NCBI GenBank assembly: GCA_900142905.1
Contig: FSRV01000001.1
Location: 868,001 to 932,000 of the forward strand
Origin: Burkholderia sp. GAS332
Lineage (GTDB): Bacteria; Pseudomonadota; Gammaproteobacteria; Burkholderiales; Burkholderiaceae
DNA length: 64,000 bases
Direction of reading: 5' to 3'
The number at the start of each line of letters is the position of its first letter. Position 1 is the stretch's first letter. The notes beneath the pieces were generated by a model that was given only the letters and a program-made list of their open reading frames with translations, was not told the origin of the DNA and ran no database searches. Positions 37,898 to 47,355 of the stretch are shown piece after piece. The position numbers and the translations under genes were made by a program.

Positions 37898-38698
37898 TCA
37901 AGCCCCGAATAAAGCCTGTACGCGCGCGAGATCTGCGGGCGTGTCGACGCCGGGCAGCGGCGCATTCTGAGTAACGAGCACCGCGATGCGCTCCCCGTGC
38001 CACATCGCACGCAGTTGTTCGAGCGCTTCAACCTGCTCGATCGGCGAGATTGCAAGACTCGGGTAGGTGCGCAGGAATTGGGCGCGATACGCGTACAGGC
38101 CGATATGCCGGTGGACGACGGCGGGGGCCGGTGGCGTAGGCATCGACGCTACGTTGGGCCAATGCGGCTGATACGCGTCGCGTGCCCACGGAATCGGCGC
38201 GCGCGAGAAGTACAGCGCGACGCCGCGCGCGTCGAGCACGACCTTGACGACGTTCGGATTGAAAATTTCCGCAGGGTCGGTGATCGGATGCGCGGCGGTG
38301 GCGATCGCGCATCCGTGGCTCGACGCCAGGTGCGACGCCACGCCGCACACCAGCGCCGGGTCGATCAGCGGCTCGTCGCCCTGAACGTTCACCACGATCG
38401 TGTCGTCGCTCCAGCCAAACTGCGCCGCCACTTCCGCGAGACGGTCGGTGCCCGACGGATGGTCGGCGCGCGTCAGCACGGCTTCGAAACCGTGCTCGCG
38501 GGCCACATCCAGCACCGCTTGCGCGTCGGAGGCGATCAGCACCTGCTGCGCGCCCGATTCGCGCGCGCGTTCGGCGACCCGCACCACCATCGGCTTGCCG
38601 CCGATGTCGGCGAGCGGCTTGTTGGGCAGACGCGTCGAGGCGAGCCGGGCCGGCACGACGGCGATGAACGGGGGAGTGGTGGCGTTAGCGTTGGTCAT
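37898..38698 (-). CDS. kdsB: 3-deoxy-manno-octulosonate cytidylyltransferase
   Basis: A 266-residue enzyme that activates KDO as CMP-KDO for lipopolysaccharide core. [20 protein letters not shown] carries the nucleotide site, followed by [11 protein letters not shown] and FSRAPIPW. It is downstream of lpxK and the Trm112 gene, forming an LPS-related group. Confidence 0.97.
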   Translation of the reverse strand: MTNANATTPPFIAVVPARLASTRLPNKPLADIGGKPMVVRVAERARESGAQQVLIASDAQAVLDVAREHGFEAVLTRADHPSGTDRLAEVAAQFGWSDDTIVVNVQGDEPLIDPALVCGVASHLASSHGCAIATAAHPITDPAEIFNPNVVKVVLDARGVALYFSRAPIPWARDAYQPHWPNVASMPTPPAPAVVHRHIGLYAYRAQFLRTYPSLAISPIEQVEALEQLRAMWHGERIAVLVTQNAPLPGVDTPADLARVQALFGA

Positions 38699-38856
38699 CG
38701 GAAGGACGGGCGGCGATGAAACCGGAAGAAAGCGCTCGCAAGTGCACTGCGGGCGTTGACGGGAAAGACGGCAAATGCGGATGGCAAATGCGGCAATTGC
38801 GGATCAGATACGCGGGGCGCGCAGAACGCACCCGCCCCGCGTCGGGCAAAGCTGGC

Positions 38857-39060
38857 TCAGGCGACGGAGCCCGGATTCAGATCGACCGGCGTGCCTTCCA
38901 CGGTCTGCCGCGCTTCGTCGACCAGCATCACGGGAATGCCGTCGCGGATCGGATAGGCAAGCTTGTCCGCGTTGCAGATCAGTTCCTGTGCAGCACGGTC
39001 GTAGCTGAGCGGGCCCTTGCAGATTGGGCAGACGAGAATTTCAAGCAGGCGAGCGTCCAC
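38857..39060 (-). CDS. Trm112 family protein
   Basis: A 67-residue protein starting from GTG ([18 protein letters not shown]) with GGAG upstream. It has the CPIC half-site and [11 protein letters not shown]. Trm112-like proteins stabilise methyltransferases; the bacterial partner is uncertain. It overlaps the end of lpxK by 20 bases, so the two are coupled. Confidence 0.88.
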   Translation of the reverse strand: MDARLLEILVCPICKGPLSYDRAAQELICNADKLAYPIRDGIPVMLVDEARQTVEGTPVDLNPGSVA

Positions 39061-40057
39061 GGACTTTCTCCACAACTAATGCAATGAGGCGATGATCGAG
39101 CGCGGCTTCGACCGGGACTACCCAGATGCGCGCGTCGTGCCAGGACCCTAATTTTACCGCATCCTTTTCGGTTATCAGGATGGCGTCCGCGTCGACGTCC
39201 GCAAAAGGATTGCGCTCGAACGCGTAGTGATCCGGCAAGGCGCGGGTGGCGGGCGTGAGACCGGCCGCGCGCAGCGTCGCAAAAAAACGCTCCGGCGCGC
39301 CGATGCCGGCCGCAGCCAGCACGCGATTGCCGCTGAATTGCGCGAGCGGGCGGCGCAGAGCGGGGTTGTCGAGATGCCAGGCGTCGGCGGGCGCAAGTTG
39401 CAGCGCGAACGTGTTCGGCCAGGGGGGCAGCGTGCGGGCGTACGGGTCGTTGATCAGCGTCGCGTCGCGGCGGCGCGACAGCGGCTCGCGCAGCGGGCCG
39501 GCCGGCAGCAGAAAACCATTGCCGCCGAGCCGGTGATCGAAGACCACGAGTTCGGCGTCGCGCTCGAGGCGGTAGTGCTGCAAGCCGTCGTCGCTGACGA
39601 TCACATCAACTTCGCGATGCGCGGCGCACAGCGCCTGCGCGGCCGCGACGCGATCCGGGCAGACCCACACCGGTGCGCCGGTGCGGCGCGTGATCAGCAG
39701 CGGTTCGTCGCCGCCGACGCTCGCCGCCGACGTCGCGAGAACCCGCGTCGGACCTTTGACGCGCGCGCCATAACCACGCGAGACCACGCCGGGCTTGAAG
39801 CCGGCGGCGCGCAAGGCTTCGACCAGCGCGATGACGGTCGGCGTCTTGCCGGTGCCGCCGACGGTCACGTTGCCGACCACCACGACCGGCACGCCAATGC
39901 GCACGGATTTCAGCCAGCCGAACGAGAAAGCGGCGCGGCGCGCGACGGCAATCGCGCCGAACACACACGCGAAGGGCGTGAGCGCCCACGCAAGCGGGCC
40001 ACGCTGTTGCCACTCGCGCGCGAAGCGTGCTTCGAGACGGTCTTTCAGTCCGCTCAT
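39041..40057 (-). CDS. lpxK: Tetraacyldisaccharide 4'-kinase
   Basis: A 338-residue membrane-associated kinase that phosphorylates the lipid A precursor. It starts [20 protein letters not shown]. The P-loop [20 protein letters not shown] is preceded by a hydrophobic N-terminal helix, and [16 protein letters not shown] follows. Upstream codons in the frame were excluded because conserved LpxK sequence begins at this Met. Confidence 0.95.
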   Translation of the reverse strand: MSGLKDRLEARFAREWQQRGPLAWALTPFACVFGAIAVARRAAFSFGWLKSVRIGVPVVVVGNVTVGGTGKTPTVIALVEALRAAGFKPGVVSRGYGARVKGPTRVLATSAASVGGDEPLLITRRTGAPVWVCPDRVAAAQALCAAHREVDVIVSDDGLQHYRLERDAELVVFDHRLGGNGFLLPAGPLREPLSRRRDATLINDPYARTLPPWPNTFALQLAPADAWHLDNPALRRPLAQFSGNRVLAAAGIGAPERFFATLRAAGLTPATRALPDHYAFERNPFADVDADAILITEKDAVKLGSWHDARIWVVPVEAALDHRLIALVVEKVRGRSPA

Positions 40058-40624
40058 CGGCAAGCCGCAAGGACGGGCGACAGGGGCCGGGACGGCGGCG
40101 TGGAAGCGCCAGGTGCAATACGCGGTGCAGGCATCAACGCGGTTCTCCGGACAATCGAAAAGTGAAGCGAAAAGGTGAAGCAGCGGCTGCATCCGATGCG
40201 CTCGCGCAGGGTGCCGTCAGTGTGCCGTAATGGCGAGCGCTGCGGGGCGTTCGGGATGCCGTCGAACCCGCCACTCTAGCGCGCGGACGTCCCGCCCGGC
40301 AAGTCGCGCGCCCCGCACGGCGCGGCGCGGCAGCGCTTCCAGCGGGTCCCGCAGCCTGTGGATAACTTTGTGGAGAACCTGCCATTCGATGGGCTGGGAG
40401 GGCCGCGCCGAGCGCTCCGTATCGGCAATGGTTCTCTTTAACGAGATATAAACAGCATATAAATCAATGACATGCTTCCAATTCGCGCGGCTTGGCGGGG
40501 CGGTCTGGCGGCATTCGTCTAAAGGGTCCCGACATGTGGACACTTTTAACAATTCATCTGCTGTGCTGGACGCCGATGGCCACTCGGTCTATCGTCTGTC
40601 CGGCCAGTCACCGATATTCCTCGC
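40058..40624. other. lpxK / xseA divergent intergenic region with a DnaA-box sequence
   Basis: 567 bases with no convincing gene. It contains a perfect DnaA-box sequence TGTGGATAA at 40357-40365, but only one, and no AT-rich region or iteron cluster. An AT-rich stretch around 40435-40470 may hold promoters. Confidence 0.5.
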
Positions 40625-42004
40625 ATGAATCCCGAAAGCCCTTTTTCTTCGTCGGCTACGCCCGGCGGTGAAGTTGTCGTCCCCGTTTCCGCGCTCAACC
40701 GTGCGATTGGCACGATGCTCGAACGCTCGTTTCCGCTCGTCTGGGTGGCCGGGGAAGTGTCGAACTTCACGCGCGCCGCGAGCGGCCATTGGTATTTCTC
40801 GATCAAGGACGCGCAGGCGCAGATGCGCTGCGTGATGTTCCGCGGTCGCGCGCAGTACGCCGAGTTCACGCCGCGCGAAGGCGATCGCATCGAAGTGCGC
40901 GCGCTGGTGACGATGTACGAGCCGCGCGGCGAACTGCAACTGAATGTGGAAGCGGTGCGCCGCACGGGGCAGGGGCGTCTTTACGAAGCCTTTCTTAAGC
41001 TGAAGGCGCAACTCGAAGCCGAGGGTCTCTTTGCCGCCGAACGCAAACGGGCTTTGCCGGCCCATCCGCGGGCGATCGGCATCGTGACATCGCTCCAGGC
41101 TGCTGCATTGCGTGACGTCTTGACCACCTTGTCGCGTCGCGCGCCGCATATTCCGGTGATCGTCTATCCGGCACCCGTGCAGGGTGCGGGTGTCAGCGCC
41201 AAGCTGGCGGCGATGGTCGACGCGGCCAACGCGCGGCGCGAGGTCGATGTGCTGATCGTGTGCCGCGGCGGCGGCTCGATTGAAGACCTGTGGGCGTTCA
41301 ACGAAGAAGTGCTGGCGCGCGCGATTGCCGAAAGCGCGATACCGGTGGTGAGCGGCGTGGGTCACGAAACCGATTTCACGATTGCCGATTTCGCCGCCGA
41401 CGTGCGCGCACCGACGCCCACCGGCGCCGCCGAACTCGTCAGCCCGCAGCGCGCGCTATTGCTGCGCGAACTCGATCATCGGCACGCGACGCTCGCCCGC
41501 GGTTTCGGCCGCATGATGGAGCGGCGCGCCCAACAACTCGACTGGCTCGCGCGTCGGCTTGTGTCGCCGGCTGAGCGGCTGGCGCGGCAGCGCACGCATC
41601 TGCAGCAATTGAGCGTGCGGCTGGCATCGGCCGGCGTGCGTCCCGTGCGTGACGCCCGAGCGCGGTTTTCTCTGCTGGAGATGCGCTGGCAGCGCTGGCG
41701 CCCTGATCTTGCCGCGCATCAGGCGCAACTCGACACGCTCTCGCAGCGTCTGGACGCTGCATTGTTACGCCAGCATGAACGTCAGTCTGCGCGGATCGGC
41801 ACGCTGGCCGCCCGGCTCGAGGTGCTGAGTCCGCAGCGTACGCTGGAGCGTGGTTATGCTGCCGTGCTCGATGCGCAGAGTGGTCGTGCGGTGCGTTCGC
41901 CGTCGTCGCTGAAACCGGGGCGGCGCCTCACGGTGCACCTCGCTGAAGGGGCCGCGGACATTGCCCTCGCCGATGTGCAACCGCGCCTGACCGACGGTTT
42001 CTGA
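40625..42004 (+). CDS. xseA: Exodeoxyribonuclease VII large subunit
   Basis: A 459-residue nuclease subunit that degrades single-stranded DNA with XseB. An N-terminal OB fold ([20 protein letters not shown]) precedes the catalytic core ([35 protein letters not shown]) and a long coiled-coil C-terminus. xseB is not adjacent. Confidence 0.97.
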   Translation: MNPESPFSSSATPGGEVVVPVSALNRAIGTMLERSFPLVWVAGEVSNFTRAASGHWYFSIKDAQAQMRCVMFRGRAQYAEFTPREGDRIEVRALVTMYEPRGELQLNVEAVRRTGQGRLYEAFLKLKAQLEAEGLFAAERKRALPAHPRAIGIVTSLQAAALRDVLTTLSRRAPHIPVIVYPAPVQGAGVSAKLAAMVDAANARREVDVLIVCRGGGSIEDLWAFNEEVLARAIAESAIPVVSGVGHETDFTIADFAADVRAPTPTGAAELVSPQRALLLRELDHRHATLARGFGRMMERRAQQLDWLARRLVSPAERLARQRTHLQQLSVRLASAGVRPVRDARARFSLLEMRWQRWRPDLAAHQAQLDTLSQRLDAALLRQHERQSARIGTLAARLEVLSPQRTLERGYAAVLDAQSGRAVRSPSSLKPGRRLTVHLAEGAADIALADVQPRLTDGF

Positions 42005-42131
42005 CACTTCGCCGACAGCACGCCAAGGCGTATTTTTGACCTCCGCATGGGCCGGGCACGGCCCGTGCGAAAGCACTAATTACGCTATGTGTGCGGCATG
42101 TTTGCCGATGCCGGGCATAAAGTCCGTTGGT

Positions 42132-42160
42132 TTGCGGGGTTATTCCAACTCGCCTACAAT
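42132..42160 (+). promoter_or_regulatory. Probable sodB promoter
   Basis: TTGCGG (42132-42137) and TACAAT (42155-42160) with 17-base spacing, about 64 bases before the sodB ATG. Confidence 0.65.
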
Positions 42161-42223
42161 CGAGTGCTCAAAAGCGTTATCCGCAGACTCCCCCACAACA
42201 GATACAGACACAAGGAAAGCACC

Positions 42224-42802
42224 ATGGAACATACGCTCCCGCCGCTGCCGTTTGCAAAAAACGCACTCGTTCCGAACATGTCGGAAGAGACGCTCGAGTA
42301 TCACTACGGCAAGCACCACCAAGCCTATGTGACTAACCTGAACAATCTGATCAAGGGCACGGAGTTCGAGAACCTGTCGCTCGAAGAGATCATCAAGAAG
42401 GCATCGGGCGGTGTTTTCAATAACGCTGCTCAAGTGTGGAACCACACGTTCTTCTGGAACAGCCTGTCGCCGCAAGGTGGCGGTGCACCGACCGGCGCAC
42501 TGGCTGACGCGATCAACGCCAAGTGGGGTTCGTTCGACAAGTTCAAGGAAGAATTCGCCAAGACCGCAGTCGGCACGTTCGGCTCGGGCTGGGCATGGCT
42601 GGTGAAGAAGGCAGACGGTTCGCTCGACCTGGTGTCGACGAGCAACGCTGCTACGCCGCTGACCACGGACGCGAAGGCACTGCTGACGATCGACGTGTGG
42701 GAACACGCGTACTACATCGACTACCGCAATGCACGTCCGAAGTTTGTTGAAGCGTACTGGAACATCGTCAACTGGGAATTCGCGTCGAAGAACTTCGCGT
42801 GA
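42224..42802 (+). CDS. sodB: Superoxide dismutase (Fe type)
   Basis: A 192-residue cytoplasmic enzyme that dismutates superoxide. Metal ligands sit in [22 protein letters not shown] and [13 protein letters not shown]. It starts at ATG 42224 after AAGGAAAG. Fe rather than Mn use is inferred from similarity to SodB. Confidence 0.97.
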   Translation: MEHTLPPLPFAKNALVPNMSEETLEYHYGKHHQAYVTNLNNLIKGTEFENLSLEEIIKKASGGVFNNAAQVWNHTFFWNSLSPQGGGAPTGALADAINAKWGSFDKFKEEFAKTAVGTFGSGWAWLVKKADGSLDLVSTSNAATPLTTDAKALLTIDVWEHAYYIDYRNARPKFVEAYWNIVNWEFASKNFA

Positions 42803-42901
42803 GATTGCTGGTTGCAGTGTGACGATATAGTTCGGATTTCCAACAAAACTGGAAATCCGGACGGATCGTTGCAATGAAGACTGGAAACTGTCGTAAAACG
42901 G

Positions 42902-42927
42902 AAAGCCCTCCTTCGCGAGGGCTTTTT
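42902..42927. terminator. Terminator after sodB
   Basis: Stem AAAGCCCTC/GAGGGCTTT with a 6-base loop and T-rich end. Confidence 0.93.
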
Positions 42928-43249
42928 GCTTTTCAGCGTCTGAAGAGCTAGGAAAGTCAGCCTTCGGTTGACGCGTGGTTCTCTGCTGACGTTTGCCGCT
43001 GTACGCAATCTGCGTCAACCGGGCGTGGCTTCCTCGGTGGCCGGTATGCATCGCATGAATCATCGGCCACGCAAATACATCAAATCTGAATTCACGATTT
43101 CCGTTATTGATCGGATATCCCTAGACTAGGCAAACGTTAATCAGGCTGCTGCCATGTCGATTGAATCACGCTCTGGGGCCGTCGCTACCAGATGACGCAA
43201 TCCGGGAGCGCAGCCTCGACAGTTCGAACAACAACAAGGAGAGACAGGC
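42928..43249. other. Upstream region of the tsd cluster
   Basis: 322 bases with no gene. The last 160 are more AT-rich and should carry the cluster's promoter; AAGGAGAG precedes the first start. No regulator gene is adjacent. Confidence 0.45.
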
Positions 43250-44041
43250 ATGACTCACCAGAATGCACGCCGCAGCGCGCTAAAGACGTTTGGCCTCGCT
43301 GCCGGTACGGCGCTTCTGAGCGCTACCGGGCAGTCGCAAGCAATGGCAGCCGACGCAGCCTCATTGTTGCCCGGAGGGGCAAGCAACCTGGCCGAATTGA
43401 CCCGGCGATTGGCCGCTGCCCCAAGGCGGCGTGACTTCAAAACGGTACCCATGATTCTCGAGCGTCCTGACCAATGGGATCATGAGGCGCTATCCACCGT
43501 CATTGGGTATCGAGGTAACCCGAAACAGGTTTGGGACAACACCGAGCTTGGTGGACCGTGGCTGAATCTGATGCGCAATTCCTTGAATGCGCAGATCTGG
43601 TCGTTCAGGCATCCCGACTTCCTCGTCGTATCGGCAACGCATGGGTCGGCCCATTTGTCCTTGTTCGACCAGGCCGCGTGGGACAAGTACGGTCTCGCGA
43701 AAATGACCGGCGACAAATTTGCGACCAATACATTGCTCGACAGCAAGCCGGCCGAGACGACGGGTAACGGCGATCATGAAAACGCCGATGGCGCCTTTTC
43801 GTCGCACGACAACAGCATTCCTGCACTGTTGAAAAGAGGTGTCGTTTTTCTGTCGTGTCACAACGCCATCTGGGAAGTGGCGGAGAGACTGCTCGCCGCC
43901 AATGCGAATCCAGACAAGCTTCCGCTGGACGCGCTGGCAGCTGATCTGACCAACCATGTCATCCCGAGTGCCATCGTCACGCCCGGCGCGGTGGCGACCC
44001 TGGTCGAGCTCCAACAGGTCGGCTTCCACTACGCCACGTAA
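43250..44041 (+). CDS. Tat-exported DsrE-like protein
   Basis: A 263-residue protein with a Tat signal (ARRSALKTFGLAAGTALL). The last 70 or so residues resemble the DsrE/F fold pattern: GVVFLSCHNAIWE followed by a late VTPGAVATLVELQQVGFHY. DsrE-like proteins carry or relay sulfur; the Cys in LSCHN matches the position where such proteins often keep a cysteine. It is first in a cluster with tsdA-type cytochromes, supporting a role in periplasmic sulfur oxidation. The DsrE call is by pattern and is moderate. Confidence 0.65.
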   Translation: MTHQNARRSALKTFGLAAGTALLSATGQSQAMAADAASLLPGGASNLAELTRRLAAAPRRRDFKTVPMILERPDQWDHEALSTVIGYRGNPKQVWDNTELGGPWLNLMRNSLNAQIWSFRHPDFLVVSATHGSAHLSLFDQAAWDKYGLAKMTGDKFATNTLLDSKPAETTGNGDHENADGAFSSHDNSIPALLKRGVVFLSCHNAIWEVAERLLAANANPDKLPLDALAADLTNHVIPSAIVTPGAVATLVELQQVGFHYAT

Positions 44042-44050
44042 GGATTAGTC

Positions 44051-45079
44051 ATGGCACTCACTCGCGCTCACAACCCGTTGCATCGGGCTCGACGGTTATT
44101 GCGGCTAACGCTGGCGGTTTCATTGTGTTGCGCTGCCGGGATTGCAGGCGCGTCGCCAGCGTCGACGGAGGCTGATGTTTTTCCGCCGTGGCAGCATGGA
44201 GAAAATAACGACGCGCTTGATCGGGGACTCGAATTCACCGTCCCGCAGGTCGACGTGCTGGCCGATTTCCACGGTAACCTGTCTTCGCCAAAGCTTGTGC
44301 TGTTTGTGGGGGGTAACTATTTCTTCGCGATGGCGCCGCTTGTTGCGCAGTTCGAGAAAGACAACCCTGAGTATCGCGGGCGGATTTTCTGGGAAACTAT
44401 TCCACCCGGTTTGCTGGTCAAGCAGATGAAGGCCGGCGGCACGATCACGGTTGGCAATATGACGTGGACGGTCAAGCCCGACGCTTATTTCGCCGGATTG
44501 GCGAAGGTTAAGGAGCTCATTGCGGATGGCACGCTAACCGGCCCCGCCGTTCCCTACGTGACGAATCAATTGACGATCATGGTTCGTCGCGACAACCCTC
44601 AGCACGTCATGTCGCTCAAAGATCTGGCGAGGCCCGAGTTGCGGCTCGCGATGCCCAATCCGGAATTTGAAGGCGTGACGAGACAGATCAAGGCATCGCT
44701 GGTGAAAGCCGGCGGTGACGCGCTCGCCAAGACCGTCTACGAGGATAAGGTGCGGGACGGATCGACAGTACTGACGCAGATACATCATCGGCAAACCGCG
44801 CTCTTTCTGATGCGGGATCGCGCCGATGCCGGGGTGCTTTGGAAATCCGAAGCCTTGTTCCAGGAGCAGATCGGGCATCCTCTTTCACATGTCGACATTC
44901 CCGACGCTGAAAACACGACCGCGATTTATGCCGGTGCGCTGGTCAGCGGGGCTCCACACCCGCAAGCGGCTCGCAAGTGGCTCGCCTTCATTCACTCGCC
45001 CGCCGCGTTTCAGATCTTCCAGCGATACGGCTTCGGCAAGTACGAACCAACATCGACATCGACTTCGATTAGTCAATAA
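44051..45079 (+). CDS. Periplasmic substrate-binding protein (ModA-like), no transporter nearby
   Basis: A 342-residue exported protein with a signal peptide (LRLTLAVSLCCAAGIAGASPA) and a type 2 periplasmic-binding fold: LVLFVGGNYFFAMAPLVAQF, YVTNQLTIMVRRDNPQHV, RADAGVLWKSEALF, AARKWLAFIHSPAAFQIFQ. It resembles molybdate/tungstate or sulfate binders, but no ABC permease or ATPase is adjacent. It starts 9 bases after the DsrE-like gene. It may capture an oxyanion or act as a redox-cluster sensor; that is open. Confidence 0.78.
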   Translation: MALTRAHNPLHRARRLLRLTLAVSLCCAAGIAGASPASTEADVFPPWQHGENNDALDRGLEFTVPQVDVLADFHGNLSSPKLVLFVGGNYFFAMAPLVAQFEKDNPEYRGRIFWETIPPGLLVKQMKAGGTITVGNMTWTVKPDAYFAGLAKVKELIADGTLTGPAVPYVTNQLTIMVRRDNPQHVMSLKDLARPELRLAMPNPEFEGVTRQIKASLVKAGGDALAKTVYEDKVRDGSTVLTQIHHRQTALFLMRDRADAGVLWKSEALFQEQIGHPLSHVDIPDAENTTAIYAGALVSGAPHPQAARKWLAFIHSPAAFQIFQRYGFGKYEPTSTSTSISQ

Positions 45080-45171
45080 TGGGCTGTCGCGATTCGACGA
45101 GAACAGTCGAACGCTAGCTGGATACCGATGCCTGAGCGAGTGACAACTCGCGATAATTTGAAGGAGACGAT

Positions 45172-45882
45172 GTGGACGATTCGGTCGTGATAGTGCGGCG
45201 CAGATACCTGACCAGGCATCTGGCTATAGCAGGCACGGTGTTGGCGATGTCCGGTGCTCACGCGGATGACCTGAGTACCGGACAAACGATCGCGATGCAG
45301 GGCACGGCGAAGGGCGTCGCCGCGTGTATCAGTTGTCATGGTGCGAAAGGTGAAGGCAACGCAGCGGCAGGTTTCCCCCGCCTTGCTGGCGTGAGCGCGC
45401 CCTATCTGTCGGCTCAATTAACTGCGTTCGCGGACGGGACGCGCCAGAACCCGATCATGCAACCGATGGCGAAATTGTTATCCACACACGAGCGTGATGC
45501 TGTTGCGCGGTACTTCGCCGGGCTGCAGCCGCCCCCGGGCATAAAACCGAGTGACAACGAGTCGGTCAAGCCTTCGGACGTTGGCGCATGGATCGCCACG
45601 CGCGGACGCTGGAACGAGGATCTGCCGGCCTGTGTGCAATGCCATGGACCAGGCGGAATCGGTGTGGGCGCCACGTTTCCGCCACTGGCCGGCCAGCCGG
45701 CGTCTTATATAGCGAGCCAGTTGCACGGCTGGCAGAGCGGCACCCGGCCGCCTGGGCCCATGGCGTTGATGCCGGCCATCGCGAGCAAGCTCTCCGACAC
45801 GGATATCACGGCTGTCGCCGCCTACTACGGCGGGACTGAAGCGGCGGCCGAAGGGGCGTCTGCGAACGGGAGTAAGCCATGA
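45172..45882 (+). CDS. Dihaem cytochrome c (TsdB/c4-like)
   Basis: A 236-residue periplasmic protein with a signal sequence (RRRYLTRHLAIAGTVLAMSG) and two c-type haem sites, CISCH and CVQCH, each followed by a Met-containing half (PIMQPMAK; PMALMP). This layout matches cytochrome c4 or TsdB, the electron acceptor of thiosulfate dehydrogenase. The GTG at 45172 is chosen for AAGGAG 5 bases upstream; the overlapping ATG leads to an early stop. It overlaps tsdA by four bases. Confidence 0.88.
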   Translation: MDDSVVIVRRRYLTRHLAIAGTVLAMSGAHADDLSTGQTIAMQGTAKGVAACISCHGAKGEGNAAAGFPRLAGVSAPYLSAQLTAFADGTRQNPIMQPMAKLLSTHERDAVARYFAGLQPPPGIKPSDNESVKPSDVGAWIATRGRWNEDLPACVQCHGPGGIGVGATFPPLAGQPASYIASQLHGWQSGTRPPGPMALMPAIASKLSDTDITAVAAYYGGTEAAAEGASANGSKP

Positions 45883-46814
45883 TCGATCGAACCTGGTTGT
45901 ATCGCGGCGTGCTCGCCGGTGTGTTGAGTGCGGTTGCCGGCTTGTGTCTGGCGGCCAACGTCGATGTGCCGGCGTTGCCCGCTTCTTCCGCGCAAGCCCC
46001 TGCGTCGGCACCGGTAAAGCCGTTTGCGCCCCCGGCCGAATCGAGCATGCCGATGGACGGTTTCGGCAAATCGGTCAAACTGGGCGAGCAAATCTTTACG
46101 CATACTCAAACGTTTGCCGGGAAGTACGTCGGTAACACCCTGAACTGTGCCAGCTGTCACCTGGATGCAGGCCGCAAGGCGGATTCGAGTCCGCTGTGGG
46201 GTGCGTATCCTTTGTATCCGGCCTATCGGAGCAAGAACGGGCATGTGAACTCATTCGCCGAGCGCCTCCAGGGATGCTTCATGTACAGCATGAACGGCAA
46301 GGCCCCGCCGCTCGGCGACCCAGTGCTCGTGGCCTTGGAGTCGTACGCTTACTGGCTCGCGAAAGGTGCGCCGATTGGCGAAAAGCTGCCGGGACAAGGC
46401 TATCCCAAACTTCCCGCGCCCGCGCAAAAGGCGGACTACGCAAGAGGGGGCGCCATCTACGCACAGCACTGTGCGCTGTGCCACGGTGCCGATGGGCAGG
46501 GACAGTCGAGTGGGGGACAAGCCGTCTTTCCGCCGCTATGGGGAGCGCATTCGTTCAATTGGGGCGCCGGAATGGGCGACATTCAGAACGCAGCCGGTTT
46601 TATCAAGGCGAATATGCCGTTGGGTCTGGCTGGCACGCTGACGGACCAGCAAGCGTGGGATGTGGCCACGTTTATGGACAGCCATGAACGTCCACAAGAT
46701 CCTCGCTTTGTGGGGTCAGTTGAAGCGACACGAGCAAAGTTTCATGACTCGGCGTATTCGATGTACGGCCAAACCGTCAACGGACAGGTTTTGGGAGCGT
46801 CCGGGTCCCGCTGA
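45879..46814 (+). CDS. tsdA: Thiosulfate dehydrogenase TsdA-like dihaem cytochrome
   Basis: A 311-residue exported dihaem cytochrome. Haem sites are LNCASCHLDAG and CALCHGADGQG. The N-terminal half carries the TsdA-specific stretch YPLYPAYRSKNG and LQGCFMYSMNGKAPP, whose cysteine is a candidate for the unusual axial Cys haem ligand of this family. TsdA joins two thiosulfates into tetrathionate and passes electrons to TsdB. Coupled to the upstream cytochrome gene by ATGA. Confidence 0.85.
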   Translation: MIDRTWLYRGVLAGVLSAVAGLCLAANVDVPALPASSAQAPASAPVKPFAPPAESSMPMDGFGKSVKLGEQIFTHTQTFAGKYVGNTLNCASCHLDAGRKADSSPLWGAYPLYPAYRSKNGHVNSFAERLQGCFMYSMNGKAPPLGDPVLVALESYAYWLAKGAPIGEKLPGQGYPKLPAPAQKADYARGGAIYAQHCALCHGADGQGQSSGGQAVFPPLWGAHSFNWGAGMGDIQNAAGFIKANMPLGLAGTLTDQQAWDVATFMDSHERPQDPRFVGSVEATRAKFHDSAYSMYGQTVNGQVLGASGSR

Positions 46815-46824
46815 AGTAATGCGT

Positions 46825-46857
46825 TGCCACGAGCCGAGCCGTGCCTCGCTCGTGGCA
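46825..46857. terminator. Hairpin after tsdA
   Basis: A perfect 10-bp stem TGCCACGAGC/GCTCGTGGCA with a 13-base loop, 10 bases past tsdA. No T tract follows, so it may be Rho-assisted. Confidence 0.55.
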
Positions 46858-47355
46858 GCGGCGTCGCATTTGCGCGTCAAATGTTTCTCAATCCCCGCCT
46901 ATTATTACTTACGGGTTACTGAATATTTCTTTCGAATAACAAGCTTCGTCAGCATTCCGCATTAAGGGTACTGTCTTGTCGAAAGCTTTGGGTCTCACCA
47001 TCGAAAGACTTACCGTCGTCATTCTCCCCATCTGAACACCTCCCGCGCCGCGCTGGTTATGAGCAGGGTGCCTGCCACGCTCGCTAAAGCCTGGCTTACA
47101 ACCTCGCACCCAGCAAAGCCTCCACGGTGTTTCGCCGCCGGCGCTGGAAGCGCGTAACCGCATCGCCACACGTTCCACCGGGTGAGTCCTGGTAAACATC
47201 GGTAAGGACTGGCTCGCTATTGTTCGCTGGCGTTCGTCCCTCTCGCGCAGCCAATGGTTTGCCTTGCGCGATGACATCACCAGCCGGTGATGCGGACCAC
47301 GGTCCGGGCCCGAGCGTCTTCGATGAAATAAATAGCAGGCCACCCGCGGGGCACG
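46858..47355. other. Intergenic region before the TPR/OGT gene
   Basis: About 500 bases, more AT-rich than the flanks around 46885-46970. No gene or RNA recognised. Confidence 0.4.

Noticed and set aside
40357..40365. DnaA-box sequence as evidence for a replication origin
   Set aside because: Only one box, no AT-rich unwinding region and no dnaA/dnaN or parAB genes. A second perfect match at 45478-45486 lies inside a cytochrome gene, showing that single matches occur by chance.
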